This document shows, piece after piece, positions 24,117 through 34,498 of a stretch of 64,000 nt of DNA. Within the stretch, counting starts at the first letter, position 1. Each line of letters starts with the position of its first letter. A program made the position numbers and the translations under genes. The DNA lies in the NCBI GenBank assembly GCA_030549335.1, contig CM060188.1:6138001-6202000 (forward strand), given 5' to 3'. The notes below the pieces were generated by a model that was not told the DNA's origin, made no database searches, and saw only the letters and a list, made by a program, of their open reading frames with translations. Source of the stretch: Pontederia crassipes (Eukaryota > Streptophyta > Magnoliopsida > Commelinales > Pontederiaceae).

Positions 24117-25602
24117 CTTGAATTGTGGTGGGGTTATGGAGCCATCGCGCTCGTGGAAGAGGTAGAATGGCTCAAGGGCCCGGTGGCCAAGGATGGTTGG
24201 CTTCCAAAGGTACGAGGGTTCACAGTACGGGACGCTAGTGCAGGTGATGGGCATGCACGTGGTGTCGGGTTTCGCCTCCATATTCCGTTGGTTTCGCACC
24301 AAGCAGTAGAGTCCGGGGTCGAGTCCTTCCACCCTGTTCATGTAAACGAACACATTCACTCTAGGAGTCACAAGAGCGCACCGTGGGGGAAGGATGCAGC
24401 GTCCGCTCCGGCGTCGCCATGGAAGCAACACAACATGAACTGCTAGAAGTCCGCTACGGGCATGGCGTAATTCCCATCGAAATCAACCTCCGAGATGCTT
24501 CCTCTCAAGTCGAGCGCTCGTAGGGGTGTTCACCAGGTTTGGTCGACCTGACTCGACCAAGACCCGACCCGATGACCCGATTTATTCCTTTTTTTTAAAA
24601 AATTTAAAATATTTTTTAGTTAAATGTATAGTTTTATATCATTTAAATTTTAAAAAATGAAATAAACTATTTTAAATGTAAAAAAGTATATAATATTTAA
24701 AAACAATATTTTTTGGTATTTAAAAATACTTTATTTTGTTTTAAAAATAAAATAATAAATATGTTTTTATATAAAAAATAAAAAAAATTAAAAAAAAGGA
24801 AAAATTGTGGTCGGGTAACCCGACCCGACCCGGGTCACAGCAAAAAAATTAGGGGGATCCAACCTGACCCGGTTTGTTCATAAGTCGGATCAAACCCGAC
24901 TCGTGAACACCCCTAAGCGTTTGCCTCAGGGTCATAAAAGTCTTGTACTCGAAGCCCCGGGCGGTGAAGCTGGGGCGCATCCTGTCCAGCTTCACATGCT
25001 TGGTGCCTCATGTCTTCTCCGTCCATGCCATGGACCGACTAAGATTATGCTCGCGTTCCTTGAGAGTGTTGACGTTGCATGGGCATCCCCTCCATTGGAC
25101 GTTGTCATTGAAGAGGTCGATAATTTTTACTTCAGTGCACTGGTGCTCAAGACGGCTCCACTAGGGTTATTGGGAGACCGGAAGATGAGGATAGCCGCCA
25201 CCGGCATCTCATTCATCAAGTCTGTCACACTTCGCAGACCAAGAAGGCGCTCAATACCTCGAATCCCTGAGAAGGCCAAGAAGCCGCACCTCCCAACCCG
25301 AAACTGCTTCCGCTAGAGCCACAGATGCGATCGCATGTCCGACCTCGACATTCCTGTCAAGAACATCCATGCTCCTGATGTCGATGGAGTTGGACGATCT
25401 CGACAATGGAGTGAATGCAGTGGAGAGCCCAACGAGGAACCTGCCATCGTAGGTGATCCCCTCTGTGAGAAAGTCATCACTCGTCAGGCAAATCAATCTC
25501 CGTGTGTAGCTCGAGGGTGTGGTGGGCCCTTGTGTAATGCGAGACAAAGCCACGAGCCAAGAATCCCAACATCGGGCGGCAGATGACATGAATTTCAGTG
25601 CT
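24117..25602 (-). pseudogene. Nitroreductase-like pseudogene, array unit 2
   Basis: This unit has the same exon order and the same two frameshifts as unit 1, with HAIASVALAEAVSGWEV and RVEGLDPGLYCLVRNQ visible on the minus strand. Its own changes include a TAG in the plus-strand copy of the CGCAAGAGCC motif (25315) and a donor read as GTATGT at 24116. The interrupting MITE is shortened here. No intact frame remains. Confidence 0.65.
24521..24915 (+). mobile_element. hAT-like MITE in unit 2, internally shortened
   Basis: It has the same TAGGGGTGTTCAC ends and position as in unit 1, flanked by AGCGCTCG and AGCGTTTG. At 395 bases it is the shortest copy: part of the left GGGTCGGGT repeat block is missing. 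Confidence 0.85.
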
Positions 25603-25934
25603 GTTCAAAAAAAATAAAAAAAAAACAAAACAAGAAAAACAAGAAAAAAAGGCAAATGTGTCATAGTTTACATACATAGATCATATAATGTTACCTTCAC
25701 AAATCATTTAGCTTGCATAAATCAACATGAATAATTGAAGCTATTTTTAGAAATCATTCTTATTTTCTTAGCTTCCCTTATTATTCAATCTTATCATATA
25801 GCTTTCTACTAACCCAAATTCTATGCATCACCTATGCTCAATGCACATACAAATAAGTTTCAACTCGTGCATGCTAGAAAAAGTTATATAATCAAATTAT
25901 GTACAAGACGACATGCATAGTAGTACACACGTAC

Positions 25935-27491
25935 CTTGAATTGTGGTGGGGTTATGGAGCCATCGCGCTCGTGGAAGAGGTAGAATGGCTCAAGGGCCCG
26001 GTGCAGGATGGTTGGCTTCCAAAGGTACGAGGGTTCACAGTACAGGACGCTAGTGCAGGTGATGGGCATGCATGTGGGGTTGGGTTTCGCCTCCATATGC
26101 CGTTGGTTTCGCACCAAGCAGTAGAGTCCGGGGTCGAGTCCTTCCACCCTGTTCATGTAAACGAACACATTCACTCTAGGAGTCACAAGAGCGCACCGTG
26201 GGGGAAGGATGCAGCGTCCGCTACGACGTCACCAAAGAAGCAACGCAACATGAACTGTTAGAAGTCCGCTAGGGGCATGGCGTAGTTCCCATCAAAATCA
26301 ACCTCCGAGATGCTTCCTCTCAAGTCGAGCGCTGGTAGGGGTGTTCACCGGGTTTGGTCGACCCGACTCGACCAAGATCCGACCAAGGGTCAGGTCGGGT
26401 TAGGGTTCGAAAATTCCAACCCGAGTTGACCCGACCCGACCGATGACCCAAATTTTTTCTTTTTTTAAAAAATTTTTAAAATATTTTTTAGTTAAATGTA
26501 TAGTTTTATATCATTTAAAATTAAAAAAATGAAATAAACTATTTTAAATGTAGAAAAGTATATAATATTTTAAAATAATATTTTTGGTATTTAAAAATAC
26601 TTTATTTTATATTAAAATAAAATAATAAATATGTTTTTATATTAAAAAAATAAATAAATAATTAAAAAAAGGAAAAAGGGTGGTCGGGTAATCCGACCCG
26701 ACTCGGCCCGGCCCGGGTCGGGTCACAGCAAAAAAATTAGGGGGATCCGACCTGACCCGGTTTGTTCACAAGTCGGAACAAACCCGACCCGTGAACACCC
26801 CTAAGCGTTCGCCTCAGGGTCATAAAAGTCTTGTACTCGAAGCCCCGGGCGGTGAAGCTGGGGCGCGTCCTGTCCAGCGTCACATGCTCAGTGCCTCATG
26901 TCTTCTCCGTCCGTGCCATGGACCGGCTAAGATTATGCTCACGTTTCTTGGGAGTGTTGACGTTGCATGGGCATCCCCTCCATTGGACGTTGTCATTGAA
27001 GAGGTCGATAATTTTTTACTTTAGTGCACGGGTGCTCAAGACGGCTCCACTAGGGTTATTGGGAGGCCGGAAGATGAGGATAGCCGCCACGGGCATCTCG
27101 TTCACCAAGTCTGTCACACTACGCAGACCAAGAAGGCACTCAATACCTCGAATCCCCGAGAAGGCCAAGAAGCCGCACCTCCCAACCCGAAGCTGCTTCC
27201 GCAAGAGCCACGGATTCGATCGCATGTCCGACCTCGACATTCCTGTCAAGAACATCCATGCCCCTGATGTCGATGGACCTGGACGATCTCGGCAATGAAG
27301 TGAACGCAGTGGAGAGCCCGACGAGGAACCTGCCTTCGCAGGTGATCCCCTCTATGAGAAAGTCATCACGCATCAGGCAAATAAATCTCCATGTGTAGCA
27401 CGAGGGTGTGGTGGGCCCTTGTGTAATGCGAGACAAAGCCACGAGCCAAGAATCCTGGCATCGGGCGGCAGATGACATGAATTTCAGTTCT
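25935..27491 (-). pseudogene. Nitroreductase-like pseudogene, array unit 3
   Basis: The minus-strand order is the same as in the other units, including NVEVGHAIESVALAEAASGW and the shift into GIECLLGLRSVTDLV. It has a three-base loss in the terminal exon (KPTILHRALE instead of KPTILGHRALE) and lacks the usual unit junction bases on its left side. Confidence 0.65.
26336..26803 (+). mobile_element. hAT-like MITE in unit 3
   Basis: The element occupies the same site and orientation, with ends TAGGGGTGTTCACC and GTGAACACCCCTA. Flanking octamers are AGCGCTGG and AGCGTTCG. Confidence 0.85.
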
Positions 27492-27848
27492 ATTAAAAAA
27501 AATAAAAAAAAACAAAACAAGAAAAACATAAAAAAGGCAAATGTGTCATAGTTTACATACATTGATCAGATAATGTTATCTTCACAAATCATTTAGCCTG
27601 CATAAATGAACATGAATAATTAAAGATATTTTCGAAAATCATTCTTATTTTCTTATCTTCCCTTATTATTCAATCTTATCATATAGCTGTCTACTAACCA
27701 AGATACATGAAATTGATTTTGTTTGTTACAAGTTCTATGCATCACCTATGCTCAGTGCACATACAAATAAGTTTCAACTCATGCATGCTAGAAAAAGTTA
27801 TATAATCAAATTATGTACAAGACGACATGTATAGTAGTACACACGTAC

Positions 27849-29389
27849 CTTGTATTGTGGTGGGGTTATGGAGCCATCGCGCTCGAGGAAGAGGTGGAAT
27901 GGCTCAAGGGCCCGGTGGCCAAGGATGGTTGACTTCCAAAGGTACGAGGGTTCACAGTACGGGACGCTAGTGCAGGTGATGGGCATGCGTGTGGGGTCGA
28001 GTTTCGCCTCCATATTGCGTTGGTTTCGCACCAAGCAGTAGAGTCCGGGGTCGAGTCCTTCCACCTTGTTCATGTAAACGAACACATTCACTCTAGGAGT
28101 CACAAGAGCGCATCGTGGGGGAAGGATGCAGCGTCCGCTCCGGCGTCGCCAAGGAAGCAACGCAACATGAACTGCTAGAAGTCCGCTAGGGGCATGGCGT
28201 AGTTCCCATCGAAATCAACCTCCGAGATGCGTCCTCTTAAGTCGAGCGCTCATAGGGGTGTTCACCGGGTTTGGTCGACCCGACTCGACCAAGACCTGAC
28301 CAAGGGTCGGGTCGAGTTCGGGTTCGAAAATTCCTACCCGAGTTGACCCGACCCGACCCGATGACCCGATGATTTTCTTTTTAAAATATTTTTTAGTTAA
28401 ATGTATAGTTTTATATCATTTAAAATTTTAAAAAATAAAATAAACTATTTTAAATGTAGAAAAGTATATAATATTTAAAAAAATATTTTTGGTATTTAAA
28501 AATACTTTATTTTATATTAAAAATAAAATAATAAATATGTTTTTATATTAATAAATTAAAAAATTAAAAAAAAAAAATGGTGGTCGGGTAACTCGACCTG
28601 ACTCGGCCCGTCCCGGTCGGGTCACAGCAAAAAAATTAAGGGGATCCGACCTGACCCGGTTTGTTCACAAGTCGGATCAAACTCGACTCGTGAACACCCC
28701 TAAGCGTTCGCCTCAGGGTCATAAAAGTCTTGTACTCGAAGCCCCGGGCGGTGAAGCTGGGGCGCATCCTGTCCAGCTTCACATGCTCGGTGCCTCATGT
28801 CTTTTCCGTCCGTGCCATGGACCGGCTAAGATTATGCTCGCGTTCCTTGGGAGTGTTGACATTGCATGGGCATCCCCTCCATTGGACGTTGTCATTGAAG
28901 AGGTCGATAATTTTTACTTCAGTGCACTGATGCTCAAGACGGCTCCACTAGGGTTATTGGGAGGCCGGAAGATGAGGATAGCCGCCACCGGCATCTCATT
29001 CACCAAGTCTGTCACACTTCGCAAACCAAGAAGGCGCTCAATAACTCGAATCCCCGAGAAGGCCAAGAAGCCGCACCTCCCAACCCGAAGCTGCTTCCGC
29101 AAGAGCCACGGATGCGATCGCATGTCCGACCTCGACATTCCTATCAAGAACATCCATGCCACTGATGTCGATGGAGCTGCACGATCTCGGCAATGGAGTG
29201 AACGCAGTGGAGAGCCCGACGAGGAACCTGCCTTCGTAGGTGATCCCCTCTGTGAGAAAGTCATCACTCGTCAGGCAAATCAATCTCCGTGTGTATCTTG
29301 AGGGTGTGGTGGGCCCTTGTGTAATGCGAGACAAAGCCACGAGCCAAGAATCCCGACATTGGGCGACAGATGACATGAATTTCAGTGCT
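27849..29389 (-). pseudogene. Nitroreductase-like pseudogene, array unit 4
   Basis: The translation blocks match the other units, with MDVLDRNVEVGHAIASVALA and MNKVEGLDPGLYCLVRNQ (Arg to Lys in the latter). Shared frameshifts are present. The terminal exon reads PPQYK before the GTACGT donor instead of PPQFK. Confidence 0.65.
28253..28702 (+). mobile_element. hAT-like MITE in unit 4
   Basis: Same site, orientation and ends as in the other units. Flanking octamers are AGCGCTCA and AGCGTTCG. Confidence 0.85.
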
Positions 29390-29747
29390 CTTCAAAAAAT
29401 AAAAAAATAAAACGAAACAAGAAAAAAAGGCAAATGTGTCATAGTTTACATACATAGATCATATAATGTTACCTTCACAAATCATTTAGCTTGCATAAAT
29501 GAACATGAATAATTGAAGCTGTTTTTGGAAATCATTCTTATTTTCTTAGCTTCCCTTATTATTCAATCTTATCATATAGCTTTCTACTAACCAAGATACA
29601 TGAAATTGATTTTGTTTGTTACAAATTCTACGCATCACCTATGCTCAGTCTGAATGCACATACAAATAAGTTTCAACTCATGCATGCTAGAAAAAGTTAT
29701 ATAATCAAATTATGTACAAGATGACATGTATAGTAGTGCACACGTAC

Positions 29748-31013
29748 CTTGAATTGTGGTGGGGTTATGGAGCCATCGCGCTCGTGGAAGAGGTAGAATG
29801 ACTCAAGGGCCCGGTGGCCAAGGATGGTTGGCTTCCAAAGGTACGAGGGTTCACAGTATGGGACGCTAGTGCAGGTGATGGGCATGCGCGTGGGGTCGGG
29901 TTTCGCCTCCATATGCCGTTGGTTTCACACCAAGCAGTAAAGTCTAGGTTCGAGTCCTTCCACCCTATTCATGTAAACGAACACATTCACTATAGGAGCC
30001 ACAAGAGCACACCGTGGGGGAAGGATGCAGTGTCCGCTCAGGCGTCGCCTAGGAAGCAATGCAACATGAACTGCTAGAAGTCCGCTAGGGGCATGGCGTA
30101 GTTCCCATCAAAATCAACCTCCGAGATGCTTCCTCTCAAGTCGATCGCTCGTAGGGGTGTTCACCGGGTTGGATCGACCCGACTCGACCAAGACCTGACC
30201 AAGGGTCGGGTCGGGTTCGGGTTGGAAAATTCCAACTCGAGTTGACCCGACCCGACCCGATGACCCGATTTTTTTCTTTTTTTTTAAAATCTTTAAATTA
30301 TTATTTAGTTAAATGTATAGCTTTATATCATTTAAAATCTAAAAAAATGGAATAAACTATTTTAAATGTATAAAAGTATATAATATTTAAAAATAATATT
30401 TTTGGTATTTAAAAATACTTTATTTTGTATTAAAATAAAATAATAAATATGTTTTTATATTAAAAAATAAATAAATAATTAAAAAAAGGAAAAAGGGTGG
30501 TTGGGTAACCCGACCGTCCGACCCGATCCAACTCGGCCCGGCTCGGGTCGGGTCACAGCAAAAAAATTAGGGAGATCCGATCTGATCCGGTTTGTTCACA
30601 AGTTGGATCAAATCCGACCCATGAACACCCCTAAGCGTTCGCCTCAGGGTCATAAAAGTCTTGTACTCGAAGCCCCGGGCGGTGAAGCTGGGGCGCATCC
30701 TGTCCAGCGTCACATGCTCGGTGCCTCTTGTCTTCTCCGTCTGTGCCATGGACCGGCTAAGATTATGCTCGTGTTCCTTGGGAGTGTTGACATTGCATTA
30801 GTATCCCCTCCATTGGACGTTGTCATTGAAGAGGTCGATAATTTTTTACTTCAGTGCACGGGTGCTCAAGATGGCTACACTAGGGTTATTGGGAGGCCGA
30901 AGATGAGGATAGCCGTCACGGGCATCTCGTTCACCAAATCTGTCACACTTCGCAAACCGAGAAGGTGCTCAATACCTCAAATCCCCGAGAAGGCCAAGAA
31001 GCCGCACCTCCCA
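29748..31013 (-). pseudogene. Nitroreductase-like pseudogene, truncated array unit 5
   Basis: This unit keeps the terminal exon with its GTACGT donor, the MITE and part of the second exon stretch. It then stops at the CACCTCCC string, where unit 6 begins. The N-terminal NTEIHVIC to VGHAIAS section is missing. A change at 29941 also alters the LDPGLYCL region. Confidence 0.6.
30152..30633 (+). mobile_element. hAT-like MITE in unit 5
   Basis: Same site and ends as the others. Flanking octamers are ATCGCTCG and AGCGTTCG. Confidence 0.85.
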
Positions 31014-32531
31014 TGAATTGTGGTGGGGTTATGGAGCCATCGCGCTCGTGAAAGAGGTAGAATGACTCAAGGGCCCAGTGGCCAAGGATGGTTGGCTTCC
31101 AAAGGTACGAGGGTTCACAGTACCGGACGCTAGTGCAGGTGATGGGCATGGCGTGGGGTCGGGTTTCGCCTCCATATTCCGTTGGTTTCGCACCAAGCAG
31201 TAGAGTCCGGGGTCGAGTCCTTCCACCCTGTTCATGTAAACGAACACATTCACTCTAGGAGTCACAAGAGCGCACCGTGGGGGAAGGATGCAGTGTCCGC
31301 TCCTACGTCGCCAAGGAAGCAACACAACATGAACTGCTAGAAGTCCGCTAGAGGCATGGCATAGTTCCCATCGAAATCAACCTCCGAGATGCTTCCTCTC
31401 AAGTCGAGCGCTCGTAGGGGTGTTCACCGGGTTGGATCGACCTGACTCGACCAAGACCCGACCAATGGTCAGGTCGGGTTCGGGTTGGAAAATTCCAACC
31501 CGAGTTGACCCGACCTGACCCGATGACCAGATTTTTTTCTTTTTTAAAAAAATTTAAAATTGTTTTTTAGGTAAATGTATAGATTTATATCATTTAAAAT
31601 CTAAAAAAATGAAATAAACTATTTTAAATGTAGAAAAGTATATAATATTTTAAAACAATATTTTTAGTATTTAAAATACTTTATTTTGTATTAAAAATAA
31701 AATAATAAATACATTTTTAAATTAAAAAATAACTCGACCACCCGACTCGGCCCGGCCCGGGTCGGGTCACAGCAAAAAAATTAGGGGGATCCGACCTGAC
31801 CTGGTTTGTTCACAAGTCGGATCAAACCCGACCCGTGAACACTCCTAAGCGTTCGCCTCAGGGTCATAAAAGTCTTGTACTCGAAGCCCCGGGCGGTGAA
31901 GCTGGGGCGCATCCTGTCCAGCTTCACATTCTTAGTGCCTCTTGTCTTCTCCGTCCGTGCCATGGACCGGCTAAGATTATGCTCACGTTCCTTGGGAGTG
32001 TTGACGTTGCATGGGCATCCCCTCCAATGGACATTGTCATTGAAGAGGTCGATAATTTTTTACTTCAGTGCATGGGTGCTCAAGACGGCTCCACTAGGGT
32101 TATTGGGAGGCCGGAAGATGAGGATAGCCGCCACAGGCATCTCGTTCACCATTTATGTCACACTTCGCAGACCAAGAAGGCGCTCAATACCTCGAATCCC
32201 CGAGAAGGCCAAGAAGCCGCACCTCCCAACCCGAAGCTGCTTCCGCAAGAGCCACGGATGCGATTGCATGTCCGACCTCGACATTCCTGTCAAGAACATC
32301 CATGCCCCTGATGTCGATGGAGCTGGACGATCTCAGCAATGGAGTGAACGCAGTGGAGATCCCGACGAGGAACCTGCCTTCACAGGTGATCCCCTCTGTG
32401 AGAAAGTCATCACTCATCAGGCAAATCAATCTCCGTATGTAGCTTGAGAGTGTGGTGGGCCCTTGTGTAATGCGAGACAAAGACACGAGCCGAGAATCCT
32501 GGCATCGGGCAACAGATGACATTAATTTCAG
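31014..32531 (-). pseudogene. Nitroreductase-like pseudogene, array unit 6 lacking the left edge
   Basis: The unit starts inside the terminal exon (TGAATTGTGGTGG), so intron, donor and LTR scrap are absent. The N-terminal section is complete and reads NNTEINVICCPMPGF and HAIASVALAEAASGWEV with the usual frameshift afterwards. It is the right-most unit and the only one followed by single-copy DNA. Confidence 0.6.
31415..31847 (+). mobile_element. hAT-like MITE in unit 6
   Basis: Same site and ends. Flanking octamers are AGCGCTCG and AGCGTTCG. The right subterminal repeat block is shortened relative to unit 1. Confidence 0.85.
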
Positions 32532-32949
32532 TGTTGTTCAAAAAAAAAAAAACAAAACAAGAAAAACAAAAAAAGGCACATGTGTCATAGTTTACATACA
32601 TAGATCAGATAATGTTACTTTCACAAATCATTTAGCCTGCATAAATGAACATGAATAATTGAAGCTGTTTTTGGAAATCATTCTTATTTTCTTAGCTTCC
32701 CTTATTATTCAATCTTATCATATAGCTTTCTACTAATCAAGATACATGAAATTGATTGGTGTTTTATTTTATCAAATGTCTAATGCACATTCCCCACATG
32801 CCAAAAGCAAATACTTATTATTATTACTTTAAATGCTTATTTCAGTTATAATAGTAGTCATCGATCATTTGTTTTCAACTACAAGTCGAAAGTTTAAATC
32901 ATGTAGTGTTCAGAGTAGCCAAGCATTTAAATTCCAAAAAAATTATAAT

Positions 32950-33505
32950 TAGGTAACAGATCCGTGCTTCGCGCAAATTAAATATATTTTAAAATATAAT
33001 TTAAATTTTTATTATATTTTATAAAGTATATGTACTATTTTTTGTAACATACAATAAAATCATAAATATCTTACAACTTTGAATTAAGACAAATTGTTAA
33101 TTAAGTTTATATCTTAAAATACTTAAATTGACTGTAAAAAAATGTATTTTGATGATGACTTCCTTGAAAATTCTGAAGTATGAAGGAACTTGAGGAGGAC
33201 CATGTAACACTATTCTTCATCCAACAATGACACATCTCGTGTTAGCACCTCATGTGCCTATCGTACCTCCTTTCTAGAGGTTGATTTCTTCTCTTTCTTC
33301 TTTATCAAAAGATATTTGCATGTCGTTAGTATGTTAGTAGCAACGATAGCCAATGAAGTGGTTTGGAATTACCCTTTCATCGCCTCAGCATCTTAGCAAC
33401 CCTCCTTCATCATCACCAAGTGTAATGGCGACGATGAACCTCCTCCGCCTTATTGGCCGGTGGCACAATTTTCGCCTCCATTGCCTTAGTGTAGTTTGCC
33501 TATTC
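32950..33505 (-). pseudogene. Second copy of the nitroreductase-like 3' end
   Basis: This is a direct repeat of 18720-19245. Both begin near GTGCTTCGCGCA / GCGCTTCGCGCA, share a long AT-rich stretch, then a TGTATTTTGATGATG block that on the minus strand recalls the C-terminal YIFTV strand, and end near the GTGTAGTTTGC / GTGTAGTCTGC point where similarity stops. The exon present at 19250-19385 is missing here. The repeats are about 14.2 kb apart and bracket the array, as expected for two neighbouring gene copies. Confidence 0.65.
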
Positions 33506-33940
33506 GATGATGTCACTGTTTCACTTTCGAGCTTGCCTCCTCGAAGAAGACTACCATGTGAAGGCCTTTTCGGTCTTTGGCTCATTGATAGGAGTACCCA
33601 TGGTTGAGGTAGTTGACAATACTAGAGGGAAAGGAGTGGAACTCGTCGTTATTATTTTGTATGCTTCCATTCTATGGATATTGGTATAAAAATTAAAAAT
33701 TGAAAAAATATAAAAAATGGAAAATTATATACATATATAATATTAGGAAAAATATAATGGAATATAAAGAGTTGACATATAATTTATATATGAACAATTA
33801 ATGATGCATATATTTTAAAATTTATAGATGATGTTAAAACTTTAATACACAAATTAACAATGAAAATATCAAGTTTTTCCTAAATTATATAATATAAAAA
33901 ATTAATGAAATATTCATACGATTATTGAAAAAAATTATAA
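33506..33940. other. AT-rich spacer between nitroreductase and CDPK remnants
   Basis: After about 33690 the sequence is very AT-rich and I see no exon or bounded element. The short ORFs at 33353-33689 have no recognisable domain. Confidence 0.45.
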
Positions 33941-34066
33941 ATACAAGTTTGTGCAAGTTTGTCTTTAGTTTTTCATAAGTTATTGTGCCACTATTGTCAA
34001 TATCCATGTTTTGAAACATTTGCTAAAACCCTTGATTTCCTTCTCGGAAAAGTTCTTCGATATCAT
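33941..34066 (-). pseudogene. CDPK exon D remnant, junction end and EF-hand 1
   Basis: The minus strand reads NFSEKEIKGF, then after a one-base loss QMFQNMDIDNSGTITYEKL. The loop D-I-D-N-S-G-T-I-T-Y-E keeps all canonical EF-hand ligands. The expected CDPK sequence here is the LSEEEIKGLKQMF block following the kinase-to-regulatory junction. Confidence 0.88.
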
Positions 34067-34141
34067 CAAAATCATAATAAGAAAGATGTTAGGTCGTAAT
34101 GGTACAAACAAAATGTATTTTTTCTAAAGTTTCTAAAAAGG

Positions 34142-34146
34142 AAAAC
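34142..34146. repeat. Left target duplication of E1 (AAAAC)
   Basis: AAAAC directly precedes the left LTR end (TGAATAAATT) and is repeated at 42789-42793 beyond the right LTR. On the minus strand it reads GTTTT, the first five bases of the CDPK intron after exon C. Confidence 0.9.
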
Positions 34147-34498
34147 TGAATAAATTAATTTAAATAATAAAAAGATATTATCAAAATACCTCGTAGCGGA
34201 AGACGGATCGTCGAAGACTTTTTTATATTATTTCAGACTCGTCATCGAAATTCTAATCACATACAAAAAAGAACCACAAATTCACGATCCATATACCTTG
34301 GACCACGTCGAAAGTGCGAGATAGATTCGACAGCTTTGCTGCCACTCATCGGACTGCAACACCACACTGAAGAACATCGAGTTCTTCTTTATATAGTTCA
34401 TGTGCAATTTCAATAATCACACACGAATGCAGTTGACAAAATTGCAATTATGCAATTTGCACAGCCACACTACTCCATAAGGGTGTTAACTTTCAACA
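34147..34498 (-). repeat. E1 3' LTR
   Basis: This 352-base copy matches 42436-42788 throughout, for example in CTTGGACCACGTCGAAAGTG and GACTCGTCATCGAAATTC-type blocks. The terminal dinucleotides are TG and CA. Confidence 0.92.

Larger units (their letters stand above)
22063..32757. repeat. Six-unit head-to-tail array of a 1.9-kb nitroreductase pseudogene segment
   Basis: Units begin at 22063, 23986, about 25814, 27718, 29611 and 31014. Equivalent positions are 1917, 1818, 1914, 1899 and 1264 bases apart. Each full unit consists of a 27-base scrap of the S1 LTR right end, intron sequence, pseudogene exon, hAT-like MITE, a second exon stretch, an A-rich tract and a tail ending CCAAGATACATGAAATTGAT. 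The unit junction joins that tail to TTTGTTTGTTAC from inside S1. Only the last unit continues past the tail into single-copy sequence (TTGGTGTTTTATT). Unit 3 lost the tail-to-LTR junction bases. Units 5 and 6 are fused at 31013/31014 by a deletion of about 650 bases. Confidence 0.95.

Noticed and set aside
22164..32658. Plus-strand ORFs of 60-214 codons recurring through the array, which look like a conserved repeated protein family
   Set aside because: They repeat only because the DNA repeats. The minus strand carries the nitroreductase-like motifs, the splice donor and the exon order, and the plus-strand translations match no family.
22604..32757. CRISPR-like regular spacing of GGGTCGGGT/ACCCGACCC words
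   Set aside because: The regularity comes from the tandem array of MITE-containing units in a plant genome; there are no short direct repeats with unique spacers.
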